A stretch of DNA of 64,000 bases from the NCBI RefSeq assembly GCF_900100205.1, contig NZ_FNEQ01000010.1, positions 1 to 64,000 of the forward strand, read 5' to 3'. The position numbers and the translations under genes are program-made. Of this stretch, positions 43,773 through 51,815 are shown piece by piece. This DNA is from Duganella sp. OV510 (GTDB lineage Bacteria; Pseudomonadota; Gammaproteobacteria; Burkholderiales; Burkholderiaceae_D). Positions within the stretch are counted from its first letter, which is position 1, and each line of letters begins with the position of its first letter. The notes beneath the pieces were generated by a model, which was not told the origin of the DNA, ran no database searches, and was given only the letters and a program-made list of their open reading frames with translations.

Positions 43773-43784
43773 CATAACCTCCGC

Positions 43785-44663
43785 TTACGAATGGTTGGCC
43801 TGCACATCCACCGTCACGGTCTGGCCGGCGACCAGGCGCGCGCCGGCAGGCAAGGCGTCCAGCTTGATGCGCACCGGGATGCGCTGCGCCAGGCGTACCC
43901 AGTTGAAGGTCGGATTGACGCTGGAGAGCAGATTGGACGAGGTGGTGCGGTCACGGTCGGCGATGCCACCGGACAGGCTTTCCACATGGCCGCTGAGACG
44001 CTGCGAGGCGCCCATTGGGATCACCGCCACGGCGTCGCCGACCTGAATCGCCGGCAGCTTGGTCTCTTCGAAGTAGCCTTCGACATAGTAGGAATCGCTG
44101 TCGATCAGCGCCATCACAGCGTGGCCGGCGCTGACATAGGAACCCATTCGCAGGTCCAGGTTGGAGATGGTGCCGTTCACCGGCGAGACGATGCGCGTGC
44201 GTTCCAGGTTCAATTTTGCCACGTCGCGCGCGATCACGGCTTGCGCCACTGCTGCGCGCAGTTGATCGACGCGCGACGAGCCCTGCTCGCGCGTTTCTGC
44301 CGATACCAGGTCGCGCAGGTCGTTGTTGCGGCGCGCTTCCTTCTGCGCCTGCGCCAGCGTGGTTTGCTGCGCCTGCACGGCGGCTTCGGCCTGGCGCAGC
44401 GCCAGCTCAAAGCGTGCTCGGTCGACTTCAAACAGCACCTGCCCGGCTTTCACCTTCTGGTTGTCGTGCACCAGCACGGCGGTGACCTGGCCGGTAACGT
44501 CCGGCGCCACCTGCACCACGTCCGCCTTGACGCGGCCGTCGCGCGTCCATGGCTCGACTTCGTAATGCTGCCACAAGCGCCATGCCAGCGCGGCGGCGAC
44601 CAGCACCGCCACCATGGTGACGGCAAAGCGGCCCGTGGCCATCAATATATTCTTGAGGTTCAT
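43785..44663 (-). CDS. Membrane-fusion protein of FUSC efflux system (YdhJ/AaeA-like HlyD family)
   Basis: The 292-residue periplasmic adaptor has one N-terminal membrane helix (FAVTMVAVLVAAALAWRLW). The WTRDGRVKADVVQVAPDV segment is typical of AaeA/YdhJ proteins. After it come a lipoyl half, a helical hairpin (residues 75-150) and VSPVNGTISNLDLRMGSYV. It would bridge the FUSC pump in the inner membrane to the outer-membrane channel. It starts 2 nt after the DUF1656 stop. Confidence 0.92.
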   Translation of the reverse strand: MNLKNILMATGRFAVTMVAVLVAAALAWRLWQHYEVEPWTRDGRVKADVVQVAPDVTGQVTAVLVHDNQKVKAGQVLFEVDRARFELALRQAEAAVQAQQTTLAQAQKEARRNNDLRDLVSAETREQGSSRVDQLRAAVAQAVIARDVAKLNLERTRIVSPVNGTISNLDLRMGSYVSAGHAVMALIDSDSYYVEGYFEETKLPAIQVGDAVAVIPMGASQRLSGHVESLSGGIADRDRTTSSNLLSSVNPTFNWVRLAQRIPVRIKLDALPAGARLVAGQTVTVDVQANHS

Positions 44664-44665
44664 GT

Positions 44666-44872
44666 TCAGCCCCGATTGGTTAACAGTGTAGAGAAGCTGC
44701 CCAGCAAAATGAAGAACAGCGCAAATTCAAACAGCGCCGGGTGCCATACCAGGCGATAGAAACCAACCCGCATCAGCAGCCGCCCCAGCACGCGCGTGCA
44801 GATCAGCGCCAGGATGGACAGCAACAGCAAGGTGGGGACGTATAGTCCGTACAAACTCAGTTCAGCAGTCAC
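44666..44872 (-). CDS. DUF1656 small inner-membrane protein (YdhI/AaeX-like)
   Basis: The 68-residue protein has two membrane helices (LYVPTLLLLSILALICTRVL and ALFEFALFFILLGSFSTLL). It matches the AaeX/YdhI component always found beside FUSC pumps. It begins at GTG, which shares 4 bp (GTGA) with the FUSC stop codon; GGAG lies nine bases upstream. A longer frame would run into the FUSC gene and is rejected. Its job in the pump is not established. Confidence 0.85.
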   Translation of the reverse strand: MTAELSLYGLYVPTLLLLSILALICTRVLGRLLMRVGFYRLVWHPALFEFALFFILLGSFSTLLTNRG

Positions 44873-46947
44873 GATGCAAGCTCCGGTTGATAGGCGGCGG
44901 CACCGGGGAACAGGTCGCGCCGCATGCTGGCCAGCGCGGCGGCGGCCTGTGGGCGTACGTCGCCGGCGGCCGCACAGACGGCACGCAGCGTGCTGTCGAT
45001 GCGCGCCAGCAGCACCGCCGGTGCCTGGCCGTGGGCGTAGCCGCCGTCGCTGAAATAGCCACCCAGTTTTTGCAGCAGCGGTTGCAGCGCCACGCCGGCC
45101 TGCTCCAGTTGCAGTCGCATGCCGCATAGCTGCGCCACGTGCAGGCCAACGCGCAGTTCGCGCAAGCCATCCACCGCCACCGCGCGTGCTTCCGGCGTCG
45201 GATGGGCGATGGCCAGGCGCGGCATCAGCAGGCCGATACGGTCCACCATGCGCGCCGAGATGCGCAGCAGCGCATCGCGCGAAGCCGCCGCCGATGACGG
45301 CACCGGCGACCTGGCCGGCGCTGGTGCCGGTGGCGCCATTCGCACCATTTGCGCCACTTCGCGGCGCGCGGTGCGCAGCATGCGGCGCGCCATCCAGTCA
45401 CCGCCTACAGTGCGTATCAGGCTGGTGATAACGGCGGCGGCGATAAAGCCGAACAGCTGCGCCACCATGCTGTTGAGGAAATTCGGAATATCCAGCGTGC
45501 CGGTATCCTGCAAGGACAAGGTGCCCGCCACGCCGATCAGGAAGGCCAGCGAACTGCCCGCCGTGGCGGGACGCGGCATGAACACGCCGCCGATCAGGAA
45601 CACCGGCGCCAGCGTCAGCACCAGCATTTCGTAGCTGTGCACCGCCGGCAGTACGCACAGGATGTAGAACGCCGCCACCGGCATCGAGATCACCGTCCAT
45701 TTGACGAACATGCGTATCAGCGGCACCGGGTTATCCTGCGTGGCGAAGAAGCAGCAGGCCACACCGGCCATCATCGGTGCGGCGGCGCCGGATGGCCAGC
45801 CGGTCAGTATCCAGAACGCGCAGCACACCAGGATGGTGATGACGGTGGCCAGCGCCGAGCGCAACGCCATGCCATGATCGCGATGCAGCACGGTCGGCGT
45901 CAGGTGCGGCGTGTAACTGGCGGCGCCGCCCTGCATCACCGTGCTGACATTGGTGCGCAGTTCCAGGCCGTCTTCGCAGGCTTCGATCAGCGCGTCGAGG
46001 CGCTGCGCCAGGTTCAGGCGCAGGATGTCGCTCCAGCTGGCGTCCGGCGCCAGCACCGGCTGCAACTGCGCCAGCGCCGCGCGCAGTTGTGCGGCACGCG
46101 CCGGATCGGCATCACGGCCCGCGGTTACCCAGGCGGCGATATCCTCCAGCACGCGCGTCCACGGCATCAGGCTATCCGGATCAACTTCACGCAATGAATC
46201 AAGGCGGTCCTCAACCGCCAGCAGCAGCGGCACCATGATGCTCAGGCGGTCATGCAGGCCGTGCACCATGCCGGCGGTCCAGCGCAGCTGCGAGGTATCG
46301 AACGGCAAGTGGGTCGACATCACGCGCAGTTCGCTGATTTCGCCTGCCAGCGCCAGGCGAGTGTGCGTATTGTGGGCCTTGGCGGCGCCGGGCTTCAGCA
46401 CATCGCTCATCCAGCGCTGCGCATCGGCGATGGCGCGGTCCAGGCGGCCCAGCAGCACAGGTCCCACGCCCTGCGGGAACACCAGCGAATGCACCACCGT
46501 GGCGGACAGGATGCCGATCGAGATCTCCTCCACCCGCGCCAGGCCGGTATCGAAGATGGCCGCTGGATCGGTCACCGCCGGGAAGCCGATCAGGCCCGCC
46601 GTGTACCCGGCCAGCATGAAGATGTAGGAACGCGGTGTGCGGTCCAGCAGCGAAATGTACAGGCACAGGCCTACCCAGCAGGCCAGCGCCAGCGACAGCA
46701 GCTCCGGCGCATTGGCCATGCGCGGCACCATGATGATGGTGGCGATGCTGCCGATCAGCGTGCCGCAGACGCGAAACAGCGCCTTCGAACGCACCGCGCC
46801 GGAGAACGGGCTGGCGACGATGTAGGCGGTCATCATCGCCCAGAACGGACGTGGCAGGCCGGCGGCCAGCGACACGTACAGCGCCAGCATGGACGCGGCA
46901 AAGCACTTGGCCGAGAACAGCAACTCGCTGCTGGAGGGCGACTTCAT
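44869..46947 (-). CDS. FUSC family inner-membrane efflux pump (YdhK/AaeB-like)
   Basis: The 692-residue product has two blocks of membrane helices (about residues 15-170 and 360-520) separated by cytoplasmic domains, the FUSC/AaeB layout. The segment FWAMMTAYIVASPFSGAVRSKALFRVCGTLIG (beginning FWAMMTAYIVA) is the conserved N-terminal signature. Relatives export hydroxylated aromatic acids such as p-hydroxybenzoate. Expression is presumably controlled by the SlyA-like regulator that precedes it by 16 nt in the same operon. Confidence 0.93.
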   Translation of the reverse strand: MKSPSSSELLFSAKCFAASMLALYVSLAAGLPRPFWAMMTAYIVASPFSGAVRSKALFRVCGTLIGSIATIIMVPRMANAPELLSLALACWVGLCLYISLLDRTPRSYIFMLAGYTAGLIGFPAVTDPAAIFDTGLARVEEISIGILSATVVHSLVFPQGVGPVLLGRLDRAIADAQRWMSDVLKPGAAKAHNTHTRLALAGEISELRVMSTHLPFDTSQLRWTAGMVHGLHDRLSIMVPLLLAVEDRLDSLREVDPDSLMPWTRVLEDIAAWVTAGRDADPARAAQLRAALAQLQPVLAPDASWSDILRLNLAQRLDALIEACEDGLELRTNVSTVMQGGAASYTPHLTPTVLHRDHGMALRSALATVITILVCCAFWILTGWPSGAAAPMMAGVACCFFATQDNPVPLIRMFVKWTVISMPVAAFYILCVLPAVHSYEMLVLTLAPVFLIGGVFMPRPATAGSSLAFLIGVAGTLSLQDTGTLDIPNFLNSMVAQLFGFIAAAVITSLIRTVGGDWMARRMLRTARREVAQMVRMAPPAPAPARSPVPSSAAASRDALLRISARMVDRIGLLMPRLAIAHPTPEARAVAVDGLRELRVGLHVAQLCGMRLQLEQAGVALQPLLQKLGGYFSDGGYAHGQAPAVLLARIDSTLRAVCAAAGDVRPQAAAALASMRRDLFPGAAAYQPELAS

Positions 46948-46963
46948 GGCGTTGCCCCGCCGC

Positions 46964-47413
46964 TTACGCCGCGTTGCGGCCAGCCAGCACCTGGTCGAGC
47001 TGCGTCAGCACGCGCACGGTGGCTTCGACATCGGCCTGCGGCATGTCCCTGAACAGGTCACGGCGGAACGGCGCCAGCGCCTTTTCCAGCCGTTCGGCGA
47101 TTTTCTTGCCGGAGACGGTCAGCGACAACGTCTTGGCACGGCGGTCGCTCGGATCATCCTGGCGCAGCACCAGGCCGGCCGCCACCAGTTGATCGATGAT
47201 GCGCACCAGCGACGGCGGCTCGATGCCCACCGCATCCGCCACCTGCCCCGGCCGCACACCGTCGCCCAGGCGCGAAATCATCAGCACCGGCCAGGCGCTG
47301 GCGTGCGACAGCTCGAAATCCGCCGTCAAGCCATCCGCCGCGCTCTTGTAGGCACGCGCCACGTGTATCAGCGTGTGGGTCAAGGACATCAAGGTTTTGT
47401 CGTAACTGCTCAT
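46964..47413 (-). CDS. SlyA/MarR family transcriptional regulator
   Basis: The 149-residue winged-helix regulator includes the recognition region VADAVGIEPPSLVRIIDQLVAAGLV and the wing DDPSDRRAKTLSLT with the conserved DxRxK pattern of MarR/SlyA. Members usually repress efflux genes and let go when they bind small aromatic compounds. It is the first gene of the efflux operon, and a near-perfect SlyA box lies 21 nt upstream of its start, so autoregulation of the whole operon is likely. Confidence 0.93.
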   Translation of the reverse strand: MSSYDKTLMSLTHTLIHVARAYKSAADGLTADFELSHASAWPVLMISRLGDGVRPGQVADAVGIEPPSLVRIIDQLVAAGLVLRQDDPSDRRAKTLSLTVSGKKIAERLEKALAPFRRDLFRDMPQADVEATVRVLTQLDQVLAGRNAA

Positions 47414-47434
47414 CGCGGACTCGTTTAAATGTAC

Positions 47435-47454
47435 TTAGGAAGCTAAATATTAGC
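47435..47454 (-). promoter_or_regulatory. SlyA/MarR operator upstream of the efflux operon
   Basis: TTAGGAAGCTAA at 47435-47446 matches the enterobacterial SlyA consensus TTAGCAAGCTAA at 11 of 12 positions. A second perfect inverted repeat, GCTAA-ATA-TTAGC (47442-47454), overlaps it. The pair lies just ahead of the marR gene and may also affect the divergent S9 gene. Confidence 0.7.
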
Positions 47455-47528
47455 ATCGAACGAAAATCTTCGCTGGGGGGCGGATAAAAACTACGTTATC
47501 GTTAATGTTTTAGCAGCATAGATACTTT

Positions 47529-49403
47529 ATGAGACCTTTCTTCGCGCTCGCCACTTGCGCGCTTGCTACCGGCCTGGCGCAGGCGGCGGATATCTCGTCC
47601 ATCGCCATCGAAAAATTCTTCGGCAAGGCCAACATCACCGGCGCAGCCATCGCGCCGGATGGCCGCAACGTCCTGTTGCGCACGCGCTCAGATGCCGGCC
47701 GTAGCATGCTGACCGTGGTGAACACGGAGACGCACCAACAAAAAACCGTCGCCAATTTCAGCAACGCCGATGTCGATATGTTCTTCTGGCAGAGTGATAA
47801 GCGGCTGGTCTACTACACCATTAATACCGACCGTGACGGTGTCATGAGCCGTCCGGCCCTGAATGCGGTGGACCGCGACGGCAAAAATTTCAAGGTGCTG
47901 TCGTTCACCGTCCTGCAGCCACGCTCCTTTGCCGACACCAGCTACAACAAGTCCGACTACTACGCCGCAGCCACACAATACGGCTTCCGCTACCGCAAAT
48001 CAGAAGCGATGTTTTCGCCTGCGGATACCGACGGCAACAAATCACTGGTACGTATCGATACGCGAACCAGGCAACAAACCGACGTCCAGGTGCCACGCAA
48101 TACTTACCGCTGGCTGGTCGATTCAGACGGAGATGTCCGCATTGCGGTGACGCGCCTCGATAGCAAGGACACCGTGCATTACCTTGACGGCGATTGGCGT
48201 GAACTGGCAAGCTTCCTCCCCTCGGCGCCGGAAGCGTTCGAACCACTGCTGTTCGCGGAAGGCAAGCTGTATGTCCGCGCCCGCAACGGCAGGAACGAAT
48301 CGTCGATCTACCGCTACGATCTGGAAAAGAAAGCGCTGGAAGCCTCGCCGATGATCTCCGTGCCCGGTTTCGATGCGGACGGCTACTTCCTGCTGGACGA
48401 CCGCAAGCTGCTGGGCTTCCGTATCAACAGCGACTCCGAAAACACGGTATGGTTTGAGCCTGCCATGAAGGCGATGCAGGAGGAAGTGGATGCGGTACTG
48501 CCGCATACAGTCAACACCATTTCCTACGGCGAGCATAGCGCCACGCCGTATGTGCTGGTCGATGTGCACAGCGATGTGCATGATCACTTGTACCTGCTCT
48601 ACAACCGCGAGACCAAAAAGCTGCTGCAACTAGGCGCAGCCCGTCCCGCCATTGATCCGCAGCAGATGGCGCCTATGCGCATGGCACGCTTTCCGGCGCG
48701 CGACGGCGCCCACATCCCGCTCTACCTGACCTTGCCCGCCGGCGCAGCAGCGAAGCCGCTGCCGACCGTGGTGCTACTTGGCGATTCGCAGTCGCACCGA
48801 ACCGCCAACTGGGAATGGAATGACGAAGTGCAGTTCCTCGTCTCCCGCGGGTACGCCGTGTTGCAACCGCAGCCACGCGGCATCAGGGGTTTCGGCGCGG
48901 CGCATGAAGCGGCGGGAGCAAAACAGTGGAGCCTTTCCGACGCCCAGAAAGATATTGCGGATGCCGTCAAGTGGGCGGCAGCGCAAGGACATACCGATCC
49001 TGCACGGGTTTGCATCGCCGGCGGCGGCTACGGCGGGCATGCCGCCATGACGGCATTGGTGCTCGACCCGGCACTGTTCAAGTGCGGAATCAGCTGGTCC
49101 GGCGTTATCACCAACAGCGACGCAGACCTCAAGGCAAACCAGGCCAGGGTGCATGACACCACCCGCATCACGCAGCCGGTGCTGCTCGCATATGGCAAGA
49201 ACGACCGCCACGTGCCATTCAGCGATGGGCGCCAATTCTACGAGAAGCTATCGGCCACCAATCACAGGGTGGAGTGGCTGGAATATTCGTCCAGTGCAGA
49301 AGACTGGAAAACGCAGCACAATCGCATCGACTTGTGGGGCCACATCGAAGCCTTCCTCGGCCGGAACATCGGTGCGGCCGCGCCAATTAGGCCTGGCTCT
49401 TGA
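47529..49403 (+). CDS. S9 prolyl oligopeptidase-family protein lacking catalytic Ser and His (pseudoenzyme)
   Basis: The 624-residue product has a signal peptide (FFALATCALATGLAQA), a WD-like beta-propeller (about residues 30-370) and a C-terminal alpha/beta-hydrolase domain, as in S9 peptidases. The nucleophile elbow, normally GGSYGG, reads CIAGGGYGG: residue 500 is Gly. The Asp is kept (GKNDRHVP, Asp559). At the usual EGHGF site the sequence is SAEDW, so the His is replaced by Glu591. The fold looks intact with no frameshift, which suggests a binding rather than cleaving role. It overlaps the convergent flavoprotein gene by 17 bp. Confidence 0.85.
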   Translation: MRPFFALATCALATGLAQAADISSIAIEKFFGKANITGAAIAPDGRNVLLRTRSDAGRSMLTVVNTETHQQKTVANFSNADVDMFFWQSDKRLVYYTINTDRDGVMSRPALNAVDRDGKNFKVLSFTVLQPRSFADTSYNKSDYYAAATQYGFRYRKSEAMFSPADTDGNKSLVRIDTRTRQQTDVQVPRNTYRWLVDSDGDVRIAVTRLDSKDTVHYLDGDWRELASFLPSAPEAFEPLLFAEGKLYVRARNGRNESSIYRYDLEKKALEASPMISVPGFDADGYFLLDDRKLLGFRINSDSENTVWFEPAMKAMQEEVDAVLPHTVNTISYGEHSATPYVLVDVHSDVHDHLYLLYNRETKKLLQLGAARPAIDPQQMAPMRMARFPARDGAHIPLYLTLPAGAAAKPLPTVVLLGDSQSHRTANWEWNDEVQFLVSRGYAVLQPQPRGIRGFGAAHEAAGAKQWSLSDAQKDIADAVKWAAAQGHTDPARVCIAGGGYGGHAAMTALVLDPALFKCGISWSGVITNSDADLKANQARVHDTTRITQPVLLAYGKNDRHVPFSDGRQFYEKLSATNHRVEWLEYSSSAEDWKTQHNRIDLWGHIEAFLGRNIGAAAPIRPGS

Positions 49404-51813
49404 AGAACTTCTCCGGCGAGATGCGGATCGCGGCGCCGGTTGGGCAGGCGCGCACGCAGGACGGGCCACCTTTCAAGTCCTTGCACAAGTCGCACTTGAC
49501 GGCCTTCTTCTGCACCGCAGGATCGTAATCGGCCTGGCGCTCGCCGGGCGTGGCACCGAGGCCAAACAGCAGCCACGATAAGCCGCCGCCGCGCTTCGGT
49601 GGCTTGTCCACTGCCATCTGGATCACGCCGTAAGGGCAATTGCGCTCGCAGTTGCCGCAACCGATACAGGCATCGCTGATAAACACTTCCCCTTGCAGCG
49701 ACCGGCCGATGGCATCCGGCGGGCAGTCCTTCATGCAGTGCGGGTTCTCGCAATGGCGGCAGGCCGTCGGCAAGTGAATATTGGCGAAGGTCGGCCCCAG
49801 CGCACGCTTCAGGCGGGAGGTACCGTTGTGGGTTTCGGCGCACGCGGTTTCGCAGTTATTACACTGGATGCACATGGTCTCGTTGATCAGCAAAACATCC
49901 GACGCCTCGCCCACGCCCTGCCCCAGCAAGAACTGCATCAAGTCGCCGTCGCGGCGCTTGGTATGCTCCAGCAGAACGTTTTGCTCGGTGCGCGAAATCA
50001 CCTGGTCTTCAACCGATTTGCGCCAGCTCGGGTTGGCGATCAGCTGGTCACGCACGGTTTCCGCATCCAGCACCAGTGCTTCGGTCAGCACTGTGGCTGT
50101 CACTGTGGCGCTGCGCGGTGCATCGCGCAACAGCGCCATCTCGCCGACGTAATTGCCAGCAGCGACATAAGACAAGATGCGTTCGCCGCCACGCGCTTCA
50201 TCCTTGCGCGATACCGTGACCGAACCGCGACGGATCAGGTACATGCCGTCGGCCCGGTCGCCTTCCTTGAACAGCGTCTGTTTGGCCTCGAAACGCTTGA
50301 CCGTGACACCACCCGCCACCAGCGCATCAATCGCGGTGCGCGACAGCATATTGCCAAGGTAGTTATAGATTGCGTTGCGCACGAAGACCATGTCCATGCG
50401 CTTGCGCACATCGTCCACCGAGGCGATCAGCTTCAGCATGGTGCGGCGTGGCGTTTCCATCAGCACGCAGTTGGCGCCGGCGCGAATGGTGGCGGTACGG
50501 CGACGGCCCGAGATCAAGCCCATCTCGCCAAAGTACTGACCTTTATCCAGCTTGATGTTGCGCACCTTGCCGTCGTTGCCGGTCAACTCAATTTCCACCG
50601 TGCCTTGCAGAATCGAATAGAAGGTATTGGTGTAGTCGAATTTGCGGAATACGATGTCGCCCTTGCGTGGCGTCAGCAAGGTCGATTCGAGCATGAACTC
50701 GCGCAGCTGCAAGGTCGTCACCTGATTAAACAGGGGCACGCCGCCCTTGATCTCCTCAATCACTTGCGATACCTGCCGGTCCGGGCGCCACGGTTGCAGC
50801 TTCTCGCGCAGCAGCGCTTCGTCCGCCGGCTGCACCGGCTTGCCGACGATGGTCTGCACCACCTCGTAGCCCTGGTTCATCGCCTGCTTGATCAGCGGAT
50901 AGCCGCCCAACGCACCAACAATATACAGGCCCGGCACATTGGACTCATAGGTATCCGACAGCGCCGGCGTGGACGCCGGATTCGCATTCGGGAACACGAC
51001 GCCGAAGCTCTCGATCAGTTTGCGCGGCGGCGTCGCGCCGAGACGCGCGATCACGCGGTGCGCGTGTACCGATTCCTCGCCGTGCTTGCCGTTGAAGACA
51101 AACAGCAGCGGCGTGTCCCCGGCAGTCTCGATGAACTTGGTGGACGCGCTGTAGCGCACCTTGATCTTGCCGCTTTTTTCCGCCGCCGTAATCAGCACCC
51201 GATTACCTTCTTTACAGGTGGCGAATTCCTCCTGCCGGTTCAAGATGTAGACCGTGTTCTTCTCGGCCAGCGCCAGCGCATTCTCGATACCGGCATCACC
51301 AGCGCCAACCACCACGATGGTCTCGCCCGAGAACTCATCCGGGTCGGACAAGGTGTACTGCACGTTCGGCAAATCCTCGCCCGGCACGCCCAGCTTGCGG
51401 ATATTCCCTTGCAGGCCGATGGCCAGGATCACGGTGCGCGATTGCCAGCTACGCTTGCCGCCGGCACCCTCGCTGGTCAGCGTGAAGATGCCGCTGTCGG
51501 CATCGCGCTCGATAGCGCTCACGCGCTGGCCGTGCTCCACGTTGACGCCCTGCCGCGACATCTCCTGGTTCCAGGTGGACAGCAGCGCCTCGCGCTTGCC
51601 GGCGCCGAAACTCAGATCGCTGCGCAGCGGCAGGATGCCCGGTTCGGCCATCACGTGCTTGCCCTTCTGGTACTGGTAGATCGTGTCCGACAGGTGCGGC
51701 TGCGTTTCCAGCAGCACGTGGCGCACGCCGAGTGCCTTGGCGCGGGCGGCGGCGGACAGGCCAGCCGGCCCGGAGCCAACGATAACGATCTCGTACAGTT
51801 CAGTAGCGTCCAT
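49387..51813 (-). CDS. FAD/NAD(P) oxidoreductase fused to two cNMP-binding domains and four [4Fe-4S] clusters
   Basis: The 808-residue cytoplasmic protein has three parts. Residues 1-320 form a thioredoxin-reductase-like flavin domain (GSGPAGLSAA at 13-22; VVVGAGDAGIENALAL near 166) without a redox CxxC. Two cyclic-nucleotide-binding domains cover about 360-615; the second keeps the YVGEMALLRDAPRSATV pocket and the first is degenerate. From about 648 a DmsB/NrfC-type ferredoxin domain has four Cys sets: CIQCNNCETAC, CRHCENPHCMKDC, CIGCGNCERNC and CDLCKDLKGGPSCVRAC. It is the last gene of the cytochrome operon, 2 nt after its neighbour. It probably feeds NAD(P)H electrons into the chain. Confidence 0.9.
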   Translation of the reverse strand: MDATELYEIVIVGSGPAGLSAAARAKALGVRHVLLETQPHLSDTIYQYQKGKHVMAEPGILPLRSDLSFGAGKREALLSTWNQEMSRQGVNVEHGQRVSAIERDADSGIFTLTSEGAGGKRSWQSRTVILAIGLQGNIRKLGVPGEDLPNVQYTLSDPDEFSGETIVVVGAGDAGIENALALAEKNTVYILNRQEEFATCKEGNRVLITAAEKSGKIKVRYSASTKFIETAGDTPLLFVFNGKHGEESVHAHRVIARLGATPPRKLIESFGVVFPNANPASTPALSDTYESNVPGLYIVGALGGYPLIKQAMNQGYEVVQTIVGKPVQPADEALLREKLQPWRPDRQVSQVIEEIKGGVPLFNQVTTLQLREFMLESTLLTPRKGDIVFRKFDYTNTFYSILQGTVEIELTGNDGKVRNIKLDKGQYFGEMGLISGRRRTATIRAGANCVLMETPRRTMLKLIASVDDVRKRMDMVFVRNAIYNYLGNMLSRTAIDALVAGGVTVKRFEAKQTLFKEGDRADGMYLIRRGSVTVSRKDEARGGERILSYVAAGNYVGEMALLRDAPRSATVTATVLTEALVLDAETVRDQLIANPSWRKSVEDQVISRTEQNVLLEHTKRRDGDLMQFLLGQGVGEASDVLLINETMCIQCNNCETACAETHNGTSRLKRALGPTFANIHLPTACRHCENPHCMKDCPPDAIGRSLQGEVFISDACIGCGNCERNCPYGVIQMAVDKPPKRGGGLSWLLFGLGATPGERQADYDPAVQKKAVKCDLCKDLKGGPSCVRACPTGAAIRISPEKFFKSQA

Positions 51814-51815
51814 GA

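Noticed and set aside
42351..46947. Type I secretion system for the giant protein
   Set aside because: The HlyD and TolC genes are linked to a FUSC pump, a DUF1656 gene and a SlyA-type regulator. No ABC transporter is present.
47529..49403. Frameshift or sequencing error as the cause of the missing S9 catalytic residues
   Set aside because: The frame is continuous, flanking motif residues (GG-YGG, NR-D) are in register and the Asp is kept. The changes look like substitutions.
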